From Gammaproteobacteria bacterium (GTDB taxonomy: Bacteria > Pseudomonadota > Gammaproteobacteria > Methylococcales > Methylomonadaceae): a DNA stretch of 38,040 nt. The notes beneath the pieces were generated by a model. That model worked only from the letters and a program-made list of their open reading frames with translations. It had not been told where the DNA came from and did not search any database. The stretch is taken from positions 1 through 38,040 of the forward strand of contig JAHJSQ010000058.1 in the NCBI GenBank assembly GCA_018830325.1, written 5' to 3'. How positions within the stretch are numbered: the first letter of the stretch is position 1; every line of letters starts with the position of its first letter. Made by a program: the position numbers and the translations under genes. This document shows, in pieces, positions 16,208-24,897 of the stretch.

Positions 16208-17389
16208 TTAATCCCAATCACATAGTTTACCCATCCCATTTCGCGGCAATTTTGAACCTACCGTGAAATGTTTGGGTATCTGTGTACTAGGCAGTCGAGT
16301 CGATAACCATGAAGACAGTTCATCGATCAACATAGACGAGTTTAGTTGGCTGTCTTTATTAGGTACGATGTATGCTTTCAGCCGGTTTCCGTCGAACCTA
16401 ACCACCGATTCATGAATGGCAGCATGCTGTTTGATCTCTGAAGCAATCGCTTCGAGATTAACATTGGTTCCGGCGATTTGGATTTTTCCGTCTTTACGTC
16501 CTCGAATAATAAAGTGTTTTTTATCTACCCAGTGTAGTTTGTCTGGAAAGTTAGCGCTATGAAGATGGTTGCGAATCGAATCGTTAACGATTTGCCAATA
16601 AGGGAACAAAGAAAACGGTTCATCAGGTTTTTTTCGATAGCCAATGCCTCCGGTTTCGGTTGCTCCGTAAATTTCAATGGTATCTGCGTTTTGCGCTAAT
16701 AAAGCAGCGAGTATTTTTGGTGCGCAAGGTGCGCCGGCCATAACAACCGTAACCGGACGCGGCAATCTAAGCCCCGAATTTATCCAATGTTGCCAAAAGT
16801 CAGGTATTGAGACGATGATGTCTCCATCCTGTAAGCTTTTTTCTAATGAAATCGGTAAGCGTTGGCGTCCATCTATCACTTCCGGCCGATTGACCAATCT
16901 GCTCGGCAATGCCATTGTAAAAATAAAGCCGTAGATATGTTGAGCCGGAATCAAAGCCCAAATCCGACGAACAGCGCTATTGCCGGGTAACAAATGCTGA
17001 GCGATAAAATCGACTTCTTGTTGAATATGAGCGAGGGGTATTGTCGTAACGACAGGAGAAGATGTCGATCCTGAGCTGGAAAAGCTGATGAATTGATGAA
17101 AATTTTCAAGACTCGCCGTCGCGATCTCCTTCCAGCCGTTGACCGAAGGTTTTGCAAGTAAAAAATCTTCCAGCCCGGAGTCCGCAATATGCAACATTCG
17201 TGCGAATGCTGTTGCGCAATCCACCAATTCCAATGAGTCAATGTTGAGCGGCGAAGCCGACCAGTTTACTGAAAGCATGACTGCTTGCGGAGACGGCATG
17301 TGAGCGCCAGGGCGTAATCGACTTATATGCCCAAGTACGAAATCGACAATCAATCGGCGCATATTAGCGCCGTTTTGCCACCACATCAT
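16208..17389 (-). CDS. AMP-forming acyl-CoA ligase, candidate p-coumaroyl-CoA ligase for PYP
   Basis: A 393-aa ANL-superfamily adenylating enzyme, shorter than the usual 500-550 aa. Motifs: P-loop SSSGSTSSP (104-112), YGATETGG (241-248), [14 protein letters not shown] (294-307) and PRNGMGK with catalytic Lys388. The N-terminal about 80 residues contain [10 protein letters not shown], resembling a carrier-protein D-S-L motif. Its start overlaps the stop of the PYP-chemoreceptor gene by 4 bp (ATGA, 17386-17389), so the two are translationally coupled. PYP needs p-coumarate activated as the CoA thioester before attachment to its cysteine, and 4-coumarate-CoA ligase genes are known beside pyp. 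The role here is inferred from this linkage; other aryl or acyl acids remain possible. No tyrosine ammonia-lyase gene is in the window. Confidence 0.78.
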   Translation of the reverse strand: MMWWQNGANMRRLIVDFVLGHISRLRPGAHMPSPQAVMLSVNWSASPLNIDSLELVDCATAFARMLHIADSGLEDFLLAKPSVNGWKEIATASLENFHQFISFSSSGSTSSPVVTTIPLAHIQQEVDFIAQHLLPGNSAVRRIWALIPAQHIYGFIFTMALPSRLVNRPEVIDGRQRLPISLEKSLQDGDIIVSIPDFWQHWINSGLRLPRPVTVVMAGAPCAPKILAALLAQNADTIEIYGATETGGIGYRKKPDEPFSLFPYWQIVNDSIRNHLHSANFPDKLHWVDKKHFIIRGRKDGKIQIAGTNVNLEAIASEIKQHAAIHESVVRFDGNRLKAYIVPNKDSQLNSSMLIDELSSWLSTRLPSTQIPKHFTVGSKLPRNGMGKLCDWD

Positions 17390-18993
17390 ACACGTTTAAC
17401 AAAAATCCAATAGGTATCGCCACTCAGTGATTTTTTCATATGTACTTTAACTTTGGTCGGGCGCATGTTGTAATCAAAAGTGTATTCGAATTTTTTGTTG
17501 AGAAAGCCCATACGAGCCCCTTTGTCGAACTCGCCTTTGAATAGGGGAGTGTCTGTACAGGGGGCGACTTCGGTGAAAAAGTTTCGACCGAGGACTTCTT
17601 TCGGATTGCGTCCGGTTATATCGCCTTCCGCGGAGTTATATCGCAAAATGCGGCCGTTTTTATCCAATTCGATTGCACCGAATGCAATGCTATCCAGCTC
17701 TTCGCTGCTCATTTTACGCATAGCGCTTTCGATATCGTCGCGTCCGAATTCCACGATGCTGGATGATAGTGTGTTGGTTTTAAAGTTGGAAACCAATTTT
17801 TCCAGTTTTTGCGCGCGCTGTGACAGGGCTTGACTCACTTCTTGATTTTGATTCATCGCCTGAGCGTTTGCCTCGGCGAGTTCATTAATACGAAGCATGC
17901 TTTGGCTAATATCGGTTGCTACGCTATTTTGATCGCGAGCGGCTAAAGCGATTTGTTTTCCCATGTCGTAAACCGAATCCACTCGATGATCGATTGTATG
18001 CAGAGATTCTCCTGCCTTATTGGCTTGTTCTACACAGTTATGCGCTTGTGTCGTACCTTGTTCAATCGCACCGGTTACTGCTTGTGCTGATTCTTGCAGG
18101 TCGGCGATGATGGCATGTATTTGTTGAGTGGCTTCTTGCGTATCAAAAGCGAGTTTTCGAACTTCATCGGCAACAACGGCAAAACCGCGACCGTGCTCGC
18201 CGGCTCGAGCGGCCTCGATAGCCGCGTTCAATGCTAAAAGATTCGTTTGATCGGCAATTTTAGCGATAGTGTCGATTACGTCTCCGATGTTGTGACTGCC
18301 CTGGTCGAGTCGACTGACCGCCGATTGCATGGATTCCATTTGATTTGCCAACATACTGATTGAGGACATCGTTTCATTGACTACTTGTAATCCCATTTTG
18401 GTTTGTTCTTTAGCGTCGGAGGCGACTTTTTGAGTCGCATCGGCATGCTCGGCCGTTTCATTTGATGAAACGGTCATCTGAGCACTCGCCTTGACGACTT
18501 GATCGGTCTCTTGTTGTTGTGAATGTGCAAGATCGATACTTTGGTGAGTATTCCCGGCAAATTGCTCGACAGCAACGTTAAGGTCGTCCGAGGTTCTTGC
18601 GACTTCTTCTATGATTTGATGCAATTGGCTCGAATAACCGTTGAAAGCGGAAAATAAACTTCCCAGTTCATCGTCATTTGAATATTCCAAACGAATATTC
18701 AAATCCTTTTGCATGTTTTCCAGCCGCGAAATGCCTTCGTTAATCGGAACGGTGAGGTTTTTCTCTAGTAGTATATTGAGCATAATAACGACAAGCGCTG
18801 TAAATGCTACCAGTATGCCGAGAAAAATATAAGCGATTTGCAAAACCTGAGATCGTATTTCTACTGATAATGTATTAAAAACGTCATGGTTTTGCAGGGA
18901 AAAAGTAAAGATTAAGCTCGCTATAAAGAAAAAAACACCGTATGAAAGGAAATGGACAGTTAATCGAGACTTCAATGTGACAGATTTTGGCAT
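17386..18993 (-). CDS. Chemoreceptor (MCP) with C-terminal photoactive yellow protein domain
   Basis: A 535-aa fusion. Two transmembrane helices (about 13-33 and 50-75) enclose a periplasmic loop of only about 16 residues, so there is no external ligand domain. A HAMP-like region follows (about 76-130), then a long coiled coil with the MCP signalling tip ([19 protein letters not shown], 248-266), which couples to CheA/CheW. Residues 411-535 are a complete PYP domain: [35 protein letters not shown] and WIFVKRV align without gaps to 125-residue PYP. Conserved are Tyr42 (here 452), Glu46 (456), Thr50 (460), Arg52 (462), chromophore Cys69 (479) and Met100 (510). It should sense blue light through a p-coumaroyl thioester and steer motility. 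It lies between a BLUF gene (70 nt upstream) and the overlapping ligase gene. Confidence 0.93.
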   Translation of the reverse strand: MPKSVTLKSRLTVHFLSYGVFFFIASLIFTFSLQNHDVFNTLSVEIRSQVLQIAYIFLGILVAFTALVVIMLNILLEKNLTVPINEGISRLENMQKDLNIRLEYSNDDELGSLFSAFNGYSSQLHQIIEEVARTSDDLNVAVEQFAGNTHQSIDLAHSQQQETDQVVKASAQMTVSSNETAEHADATQKVASDAKEQTKMGLQVVNETMSSISMLANQMESMQSAVSRLDQGSHNIGDVIDTIAKIADQTNLLALNAAIEAARAGEHGRGFAVVADEVRKLAFDTQEATQQIHAIIADLQESAQAVTGAIEQGTTQAHNCVEQANKAGESLHTIDHRVDSVYDMGKQIALAARDQNSVATDISQSMLRINELAEANAQAMNQNQEVSQALSQRAQKLEKLVSNFKTNTLSSSIVEFGRDDIESAMRKMSSEELDSIAFGAIELDKNGRILRYNSAEGDITGRNPKEVLGRNFFTEVAPCTDTPLFKGEFDKGARMGFLNKKFEYTFDYNMRPTKVKVHMKKSLSGDTYWIFVKRV

Positions 18994-19063
18994 AGTAGCG
19001 GATTAAGGTAAGTTGCTTAGAAAGGTCAAGCCGGGGTTTGGATTCAAGATATTCTGGTGGTTT

Positions 19064-19477
19064 CTATGGAAGCGTCTCGCTTAATTCACACAACATTGCA
19101 TGAGCAGTGGCGCCACTCATCTTGAAGGGGTCAAATTCCAAATTATTTGAAAAACGCAACAATAATGCTTGATTTTCTTTGGTCAACCCTAGATATCCCA
19201 TATGCCAATTATCAAAATCGCGGGCTATTATCTCGTGATATTCCAACAAGGTTGTATCGAAATGGCGTTTATCTTCAAGAATATGACGGTACAATTCATT
19301 GACAGCTGTACGCGAGCCTTCCAATGATTGCAAAAAATTATAACCATTGAAACACAACATGCCAGTTATGCCTTTTTGGGCATTGGTTTTGCGGGCAACT
19401 CCTAAAATTTGCTCGACATCGGTCGGTCCGAAGCCTTCTCTTGCTCTGCTGGCGTATATCAGCCTGACTAAATACAT
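19064..19477 (-). CDS. Stand-alone BLUF blue-light sensor (FAD)
   Basis: A 137-aa BLUF protein. Residues 1-95 contain the flavin-binding set at the canonical spacing: Tyr8 (VRLIYASR), Asn32 (KTNAQKGITGML), Gln50 (NFLQSLEG), Trp91 and Met93 (DNWHMGY). In AppA the equivalents are Y21, N45, Q63, W104 and M106, with identical intervals. The remaining about 40 residues are a short helical cap typical of single-domain BLUF proteins; there is no output domain. The frame extends to 19684, but GAGGTG precedes the ATG at 19477 and the BLUF fold begins there. It is the first gene of the probable operon BLUF, MCP-PYP, ligase, with a 70-nt gap to the receptor. Confidence 0.92.
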   Translation of the reverse strand: MYLVRLIYASRAREGFGPTDVEQILGVARKTNAQKGITGMLCFNGYNFLQSLEGSRTAVNELYRHILEDKRHFDTTLLEYHEIIARDFDNWHMGYLGLTKENQALLLRFSNNLEFDPFKMSGATAHAMLCELSETLP

Positions 19478-19856
19478 TGCACACCTCGAATTCATTGCTG
19501 GAGAAATCAACTGAATCGGTTCATATAATAATTGATTACACAGTAAAAGTAATCTGATCAACAAGAAGCTTCGGCTTGTCGAAGCGAATATCCTGACGGA
19601 GTCAAATAGAAGCAGCCGCATCTCTAAGATATATATCAGCGAGAAGCTATATATCAATGGCATCGAGTTGGAAACTTCTATCAAAAGGGATATCGCTTGG
19701 CTGTTTGCCGGACTGTCGCCAAGCTTTACTGAAAAACCATCGAGACTGAAATGGAAGAGGGTTATTTGGATGGCGTGGTGTGGGGCAATCAGGGTTATGT
19801 CGACCTGCGCTTGAAGGATTTTGGAGCCATCCGCGATTTTACCGAGTGTGAGTATT

Positions 19857-19992
19857 CAGACCCCCGGCCATTCTCGTTCCCATGCTCTGCGTGGGAATGC
19901 TTGAGTACCGCTCCAGCGGTACGAGACGCTAGAGCGTCTCGGTCTTCATTCCCACGCTGGAGCGTGGGAACGATAGGGGGGTGAATAATTAC
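19857..19992. repeat. 137-bp palindromic repeat, copy A
   Basis: The outer arms TATTCAGACCCCCGG... and ...AGGGGGGTGAATA are inverted. Inside are TCGTTCCCATGCTCTGCG/GTGGGAATGC and ATTCCCACGCTGGAGCGTGG, a central CCGCTCCAGCGG and a GAGACGCTAGAGCGTCTC palindrome. It is nearly identical to 36141-36278, so the two copies have moved or been converted recently. Confidence 0.85.
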
Positions 19993-20079
19993 TACCGAGT
20001 GGTTCGCGAGTTGGTGGGGGCAGGAAGGTTTTTGATCCGGCAAAAAAATTGGCACGAAGTCGTTATTATAAAAAAACAT

Positions 20080-20480
20080 TTCACCATTAAGATCATGAAT
20101 AATAAGTTAATTCAATAACTTGCTAAGCCTTAACAAATGAAGCACCCATGACCTAAAGACCGAAAAATGTTAAAGCTGGGCCTTTGTCTAGGGTTCGGAT
20201 ATTCGTTTGACAGGACGCCGTGAACCCAGCACTTAAATTACCCAGGATAGTCAATGATGGCCAATGGGTTATGGAATTTAGGTGCTGGGTGAATACGTCC
20301 TTGTAGGCTTGATGGCGGCTCCCTGCCGCCGAATCGGTCAATCGAGCAACCGAACCCACATAAAATAAGGACGTTATCTATGACCTAATCATTAGCTGGA
20401 ATATTGAGATAATCTTTTGGAATACTTCATTAACTTCATGTGCTTCATGGTCAAACTGCCGAATTTAGGTTCAAGAGCTT
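20080..20480. repeat. Dispersed repeat interrupted by a flanked insert
   Basis: Starts with CATTTCACCATTAAGATCAT...AAGTTAATTCAATAACTTG and ends with CATGGTCAAACTGCCGAATT, the same two blocks as at 14285-14455. Between them 20157-20379 is bounded by the 9-bp direct repeat ATGACCTAA (20148-20156 and 20380-20388). The insert carries GGGTTCGG...TTGACAGGACGCCG (20191) and its inverted counterpart ending CCGAACCC (20357), plus an inner hairpin CCCAGCACTTAAATT / AATTTAGGTGCTGGG (20225-20289). The same insert family occurs near 24.6 and 27.85 kb. Confidence 0.65.
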
Positions 20481-20521
20481 GATGTAGCTCTATGATGATT
20501 TTCGTGGACTCATTGCCGAAT

Positions 20522-21790
20522 TTAGGGAAAACGATCTTCCGTTTGTCCGCACAAAACCTGATCCAGGATTTCGATCCAATGCCGCACCGGCAGTTGGGTT
20601 CCGCTTTGCAAATGCATCTGACAGCCGATATTCGCGGTGACGACGATAGCTGGGTCGTCCCGGGTCAAGGCGGCGATTTTGTTGTCGCGTAGCTGCCGGG
20701 CGATGTGCGGCTGTACTATCGAATAGGCGCCGGCTGAGCCGCAACACAAATGAGTATCGCCGACGCGGGTCAATCGAAAGCCGGCCGTTTGCAGAATGCT
20801 TTCGATGACGCCGTCGAGTCGCTGTCCGTGTTGCAGCGTGCAAGGCGCATGAAACGCGATGGCTTCGGCCTCGGGCGCTGGGCAGTTTTCCAGTAGGCGA
20901 GTCAGTTCGGGCCGTTCCGCGGCGACGATTTCGCCGATGTCTTTGGCCAGTTCCGAAACGCGGGCCGCCTTTTCAGCGTAAGCCGAGTCGTGTTTCAGCA
21001 GACGGCCGTAATCCTTGACCATAACGCCGCAGCCGCTCGCCGTGACGACGATCGCCTCAATCAGCTTATCGGGATTTGCAATGTAGGGCCACCAGGCATC
21101 GATCAGACGGCGCATCGCATCCAGTCCTTCGGGTTGTGCGTCGAGATGATAGGCGAGAGCGCCGCAGCAACCGGCCTGTTGCGCGTCTACGAGCGCTATA
21201 CCGAGCTTGTCCAGCACGCGTTCTGCAGCGTGGTTGATGTCGGGATTTAACGCGGGTTGCACGCAGCCTTGCAGTACCAGCATTCTACGTGGATGATTGG
21301 CCTGCGGCGGGTTTTGCCGAATCTTCGGTTGGGCTGGCACCATTCTTTGCAATCGCTCAGGCAGCAAGGGTCGGCTCAGCCTAGCCGATTTCAAAACAAA
21401 CGCAAACAAACTCCGATTCGGCAGCACCTTGCGCAACGCAAAACGAAGCATCCGGTCGATAGGAGATCGCTTTATCGTTTGTTCGACTTCATTGCGGCCG
21501 ATATCGAGCAAGCGCGCGTACTCCACGCCTGAAGGACAGGTGCTTTCGCAGGCGCGGCAAGTTAGGCAGCGGTCCAAGTGTAATTGCGTCTTCCTCGTGA
21601 CTTCCTGGCCTTCGAGCAGTTGTTTGATCAGATAAATCCGGCCGCGCGGGCTGTCGAGTTCATTTCCCGAAAGCTGGTAGGTCGGGCAGGTAGCAAGACA
21701 GAAGCCGCAATGGACGCAGCTACGCAGTATCGTTTCGGCTTCGCGGCCTTGCGGGGTATTTTGAAATTGTTCGTCGAGTCGGGTCTGCAT
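20522..21790 (-). CDS. glcF: Glycolate oxidase iron-sulfur subunit GlcF
   Basis: A 422-aa subunit that passes electrons from the flavin subunits of glycolate oxidase toward the respiratory chain. Two 4Fe-4S motifs are complete: CVHCGFCLATCP (Cys25/28/31/35) and CLTCRACESTCP (Cys75/78/81/85). The C-terminal half has the two cysteine-rich CCG-type segments (GCCGALAYH and LCCGSAGAYS). It starts 3 nt after glcE stops and closes the operon glcD-glcE-glcF on the reverse strand. Glycolate arises from photorespiration-like RuBisCO activity or is taken up; which applies here is not visible. Confidence 0.95.
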   Translation of the reverse strand: MQTRLDEQFQNTPQGREAETILRSCVHCGFCLATCPTYQLSGNELDSPRGRIYLIKQLLEGQEVTRKTQLHLDRCLTCRACESTCPSGVEYARLLDIGRNEVEQTIKRSPIDRMLRFALRKVLPNRSLFAFVLKSARLSRPLLPERLQRMVPAQPKIRQNPPQANHPRRMLVLQGCVQPALNPDINHAAERVLDKLGIALVDAQQAGCCGALAYHLDAQPEGLDAMRRLIDAWWPYIANPDKLIEAIVVTASGCGVMVKDYGRLLKHDSAYAEKAARVSELAKDIGEIVAAERPELTRLLENCPAPEAEAIAFHAPCTLQHGQRLDGVIESILQTAGFRLTRVGDTHLCCGSAGAYSIVQPHIARQLRDNKIAALTRDDPAIVVTANIGCQMHLQSGTQLPVRHWIEILDQVLCGQTEDRFP

Positions 21791-21793
21791 CGT

Positions 21794-22864
21794 TCAAAAC
21801 TCTGGAAACAGACGCTGCGGATTGAAGATGCCGGCCGGGTCGAATTGACGTTTCAGGCGCTGATGAATTTTCAACAAGTCCGGCGGTAGCGGATGAAAGA
21901 CCGGTATGTTAGGGTCCTTGCCGCGGAACAATGTCGCATGTCCGCCGGCCTTTTCGGTTTGGGCGCGAACCGCTGTTGCATCATAGTCTTTGGCCGCCGC
22001 AAACCAGCGTAGCGCGCCGCCCCATTCGATCGCTTGTTCGCCGGTGATCGAAAAGGGCGGGGCAGTGGGCTTGAGCGATAAACGCCAGAGCCTTTTGTTG
22101 CCGCGAAAAAAGGGATGCGTCTGATTTTTGATCGATTCCCAAAAGCTCAGACTGTCGCCGAATTCGTCGCCGCCCAGCTTGACGTGCGCGGCATCAATGG
22201 CGGACTCGATGCCGGAGAGACGGATATAAAGACGCCGGTCGATATGACAGCTCGCCGAGACCGGCAGCGTTTTGCCGGCGCAGCGCCGCATCGTTTCCAG
22301 TGCCTGCTCGACCGGCAGTTCGAAACAGAGCGTACGTTCGGATTCCGGTTTCGGCAGTACTTTGAGCGAGACTTCGAGCAGCACGCCCAACGTGCCCATC
22401 GCGCCGGTCATCAGGCGCGAGACGTCGTAGCCGGCGACGTTTTTCATGACCCGTCCGCCGAAATTCAAAATTCGGCCCTGGCCGTCGAGCAGTTTGATGC
22501 CGAGCACGAAATCTCTGGCCGCTCCGGTATAGGCGCGCCTCGGTCCCGAAAGCCCGGAAGCGATACAGCCGCCCAGAGTCGCCGTTCCGTTGAAATCAGG
22601 CGGTTCGAAGGCCAGCATCTGGCCGTGTTCGCTCAATAGGCTTTCCAGTTCGTTCAACGGCGTTCCGGCTCGTGCACTGACGACCAGTTCCGTCGGATCG
22701 TAATCGACGATGCCGCGATACGGTCCGGTTTCCAGCTTCGAATCGTGCAGTCCTTTAGGATTGCCGTAAAAGTCTTTGCTGCCGCCGCCGCGAATACAAA
22801 GCGCCTGTTTGTTCTCGTTCGCTTTGACGACGTATTTAGTGAGTTGTTCGACTATCGTTTCCAT
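21794..22864 (-). CDS. glcE: Glycolate oxidase FAD-binding subunit GlcE
   Basis: A 356-aa FAD_binding_4 protein, smaller flavin subunit of glycolate oxidase. The FAD-binding segment includes IRGGGSKDFYG (about residues 24-34), VVSARAGTPLNELE and ATLGGCIASGLSGPRR. The C-terminus reads FDPAGIFNPQRLF, typical of the family. The reverse frame is open upstream to 23110 through glcD, but METIVEQL at 22864 is the family start, only 2 nt after the glcD stop. Such tight spacing supports co-translation of glcD, glcE and glcF. Confidence 0.93.
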   Translation of the reverse strand: METIVEQLTKYVVKANENKQALCIRGGGSKDFYGNPKGLHDSKLETGPYRGIVDYDPTELVVSARAGTPLNELESLLSEHGQMLAFEPPDFNGTATLGGCIASGLSGPRRAYTGAARDFVLGIKLLDGQGRILNFGGRVMKNVAGYDVSRLMTGAMGTLGVLLEVSLKVLPKPESERTLCFELPVEQALETMRRCAGKTLPVSASCHIDRRLYIRLSGIESAIDAAHVKLGGDEFGDSLSFWESIKNQTHPFFRGNKRLWRLSLKPTAPPFSITGEQAIEWGGALRWFAAAKDYDATAVRAQTEKAGGHATLFRGKDPNIPVFHPLPPDLLKIHQRLKRQFDPAGIFNPQRLFPEF

Positions 22865-22866
22865 GT

Positions 22867-24321
22867 TCAGAATCTCGGTAAATCCGGAAACTTTTCTTCG
22901 CCGCGATGGACATGCATCGCGCCGAATTCGGCGCAGCGGCGCAGCGACGGAATCGCCTTGCCTGGATTCAGCTGCGAATCCGGATCGAATGCGGCCTTGA
23001 CGGCATGAAACAGGTCGCGCTCGGCGTCGCCGAATTGCAGGCACATTTGATTTAATTTTTCGATGCCGACGCCGTGTTCGCCGGTCAAGGAACCGCCGGC
23101 CTCGATGCATATTTCGAGGATTCGCGCGCCGAAGGCTTCAGCCTTTTCGAGCTCGCCGCTCCGGTTTGCGTCGTATAGAATCAACGGGTGCAAATTGCCG
23201 TCGCCGGCATGAAACACATTCATGCAGCGTAGTCCGAATTCTAAAGACAAGTCTTCGATTCGGCGCAGAACCTCGGCGAGATGCTTGCGCGGAATCGTGC
23301 CGTCCATGCAGTAATAATCGGGCGAGACCCGGCCGGCCGCCGGAAAGGCGGCTTTGCGCCCGGCCCAAAAACGCTGGCGTTCGGCATCGGAGTGCGCGGT
23401 ATCGATGCGGACCGCGCCGCTTTCGTGCATGATGTCCCGTATCTTCTCGATTTCGTTGGCGACTACTTCGTTCGAGCCGTCGGATTCGCACAACAGTATC
23501 GCTTCGGCGTCGGGATCGTAGCCCGCGTGAATAAATTCTTCGACGGCCGCTATCGTCATTTTGTCCATCATTTCCAGACCGGCCGGCACGATGCCGGCAC
23601 GGATGATGTTCGCGACCGCCGCACCGGCCTTTTCGATGTCGTCGAATGCGGCCATCACCAATCGGGCCGTTTCGGGTTTCGGCAGCAATTTCACGGTGAT
23701 TTCGCTGATAATGCCGAGCATGCCTTCGCTGCCGGTCATCAGAGCGAGCAGATCGAAGCCGGAGCTATCGAGCGCTTCCGAGCCGATTTCGAGCACATCA
23801 CCCTCGATAGTCAACACTCGCAGTTTCAGGATATTGTGTACGGTCAGTCCGTATTTCAGGCAATGGACGCCGCCGGAATTTTCGGCAACGTTGCCGCCGA
23901 TTGTGCAGGCAATTTGCGATGATGGGTCGGGTGCGTAATACAGTCCGTAGGTTTCGGCCGCTTCGCTGATTGCAAGATTCCGCACGCCGGGTTGCACGCG
24001 CGCGGTACAGGCCACGGGGTCGATTTCGAGAATCTCGTTCAGTTTGGCGAGGGACAGCAATACGCCGTCGGCATGCGGCAACGCGCCGCCGGAAAGCCCT
24101 GTGCCGGCACCACGCGCGACGACCGGAATTTTTTCCGCTTCGCAGATTTTTAGGATTTCGATGACCTCGGCTTCATTGCCCGGCAAAACCGCGATCATTG
24201 GTAGTTGCCGGTACGCCGAGAGTCCATCGCATTCGTAAGGTCTGAGATCCTCGGGCTCGAATAGCACCGATTCGGACGGCAGGATGTTTTGGAAGGCTTC
24301 GACTAAATTGGCGTGGCGCAT
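22867..24321 (-). CDS. glcD: Glycolate oxidase catalytic flavin subunit GlcD
   Basis: A 484-aa FAD-linked oxidase that oxidises glycolate (and often lactate) to the 2-oxo acid. FAD-binding PCMH motifs are VVARGAGTGLSGGA (about 67-80), PDPSSQIACTIGGNVAENSGG (131-151) and TGSEGMLGIISEITVKLLP. The C-terminal cap includes FHAGDGNLHPLI and GEHGVGIEKLNQM, the conserved substrate- and metal-binding stretches of the GlcD/D-lactate dehydrogenase family. It is the first gene of glcDEF. No strong ribosome site is visible, but the ATG at 24321 gives the standard N-terminus. Presence of glcE and glcF separates it from single-gene D-lactate dehydrogenases. Confidence 0.95.
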   Translation of the reverse strand: MRHANLVEAFQNILPSESVLFEPEDLRPYECDGLSAYRQLPMIAVLPGNEAEVIEILKICEAEKIPVVARGAGTGLSGGALPHADGVLLSLAKLNEILEIDPVACTARVQPGVRNLAISEAAETYGLYYAPDPSSQIACTIGGNVAENSGGVHCLKYGLTVHNILKLRVLTIEGDVLEIGSEALDSSGFDLLALMTGSEGMLGIISEITVKLLPKPETARLVMAAFDDIEKAGAAVANIIRAGIVPAGLEMMDKMTIAAVEEFIHAGYDPDAEAILLCESDGSNEVVANEIEKIRDIMHESGAVRIDTAHSDAERQRFWAGRKAAFPAAGRVSPDYYCMDGTIPRKHLAEVLRRIEDLSLEFGLRCMNVFHAGDGNLHPLILYDANRSGELEKAEAFGARILEICIEAGGSLTGEHGVGIEKLNQMCLQFGDAERDLFHAVKAAFDPDSQLNPGKAIPSLRRCAEFGAMHVHRGEEKFPDLPRF

Positions 24322-24897
24322 CGTGAATTATTTGAAAGTGAATATTTGAGGGATATTTCTTAACATAACAGAAATCTCGTTTTTCCCGAACATGTGTTAT
24401 ATAAACAGAAAAGCTGCCAACCGTTTTTTAGTTTCCAGTATGTGAATAGTCAGTACCCCTTTTTTAAGGTTATGTTCGCGTTAATAGTTGATACTTTTGA
24501 GCTTAAAGCCAACATGAACCCCAAGGATTCAACCCTGAATAACTTTCCTTTTTTCAATATCGCGTCAATGATTGAAAGGAGGGTACGGTTGCTCGATTGA
24601 CAGGTGTCTGCGGCAGGGCAGATTTTTGCTCCTGCAAAATCTGCATTCATGCCATCCATGGCAATCAGTCGCCGTCGTCAAGCCTACATGGACGTATTTA
24701 CGGCGTCCTGTCAAGCGAGTAATCGTACCCTCTTCCACGCTCAGAGTATCGGAAAGAGAACTGTTTCAACTGCTAACGCGAACATAGCCTTTTTTAAGGA
24801 AGAAACCATGTTACCAAATGGTATAAAAAACTGAGAGCTGAATAATTCCCTTGTCCTTGAGCCGTTCGATTAAATCTGAAAAAGCCTGGAAAAATCA
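24322..24897. other. Intergenic region between glcD and the cupin gene
   Basis: Divergent promoter region for glcDEF and the cupin gene, mostly occupied by the repeat element at 24470-24787. The small ORFs here lie within repeats and are not credible genes. Confidence 0.5.
24458..24799. mobile_element. 318-bp MITE-like element bounded by 12-bp direct repeats
   Basis: CCTTTTTTAAGG occurs at 24458-24469 and again, in direct orientation, at 24788-24799. Just inside, TTATGTTCGCGTTAATAGTTG (24470-24490) and the inverted CAACTGCTAACGCGAACATAG (24767-24787) form 21-bp terminal inverted repeats with three mismatches. A second inner inverted pair is GAGGGTACGGTTGCTCG (about 24581) and CGAGTAATCGTACCCTC (about 24716). 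There is no transposase frame. A solo end of the same type lies at 8556-8576. Confidence 0.75.

Larger units (their letters stand above)
19478..20521. other. Repeat-rich intergenic region upstream of the light-sensing operon
   Basis: About 1 kb without a supportable gene. It includes the promoter side of the BLUF gene, a REP-like 137-bp palindrome (19857-19992), a dispersed repeat (from 20080) and an inserted element (20157-20379). A short frame around 19750-19860 (GVVWGNQGYVDLRLKDFG) reads like a gene remnant but cannot be assigned. Confidence 0.5.

Noticed and set aside
19751-19984. 77-aa frame with GVVWGNQGYVDLRLKDFG
   Set aside because: The first part looks protein-like, perhaps a gene remnant, but it runs into the palindromic repeat and has no identifiable family.
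20465-20520. Small GAGCT...AGCTC hairpin after glcF considered as a terminator
   Set aside because: Stem is short (about 5 bp) and lacks a T-tract on the reverse strand.
23281-23922. 213-aa forward frame opposite glcD (and 22115-22639 opposite glcE)
   Set aside because: Long antisense frames of well-conserved glc genes; no ribosome sites and low-complexity composition typical of GC-driven shadows.
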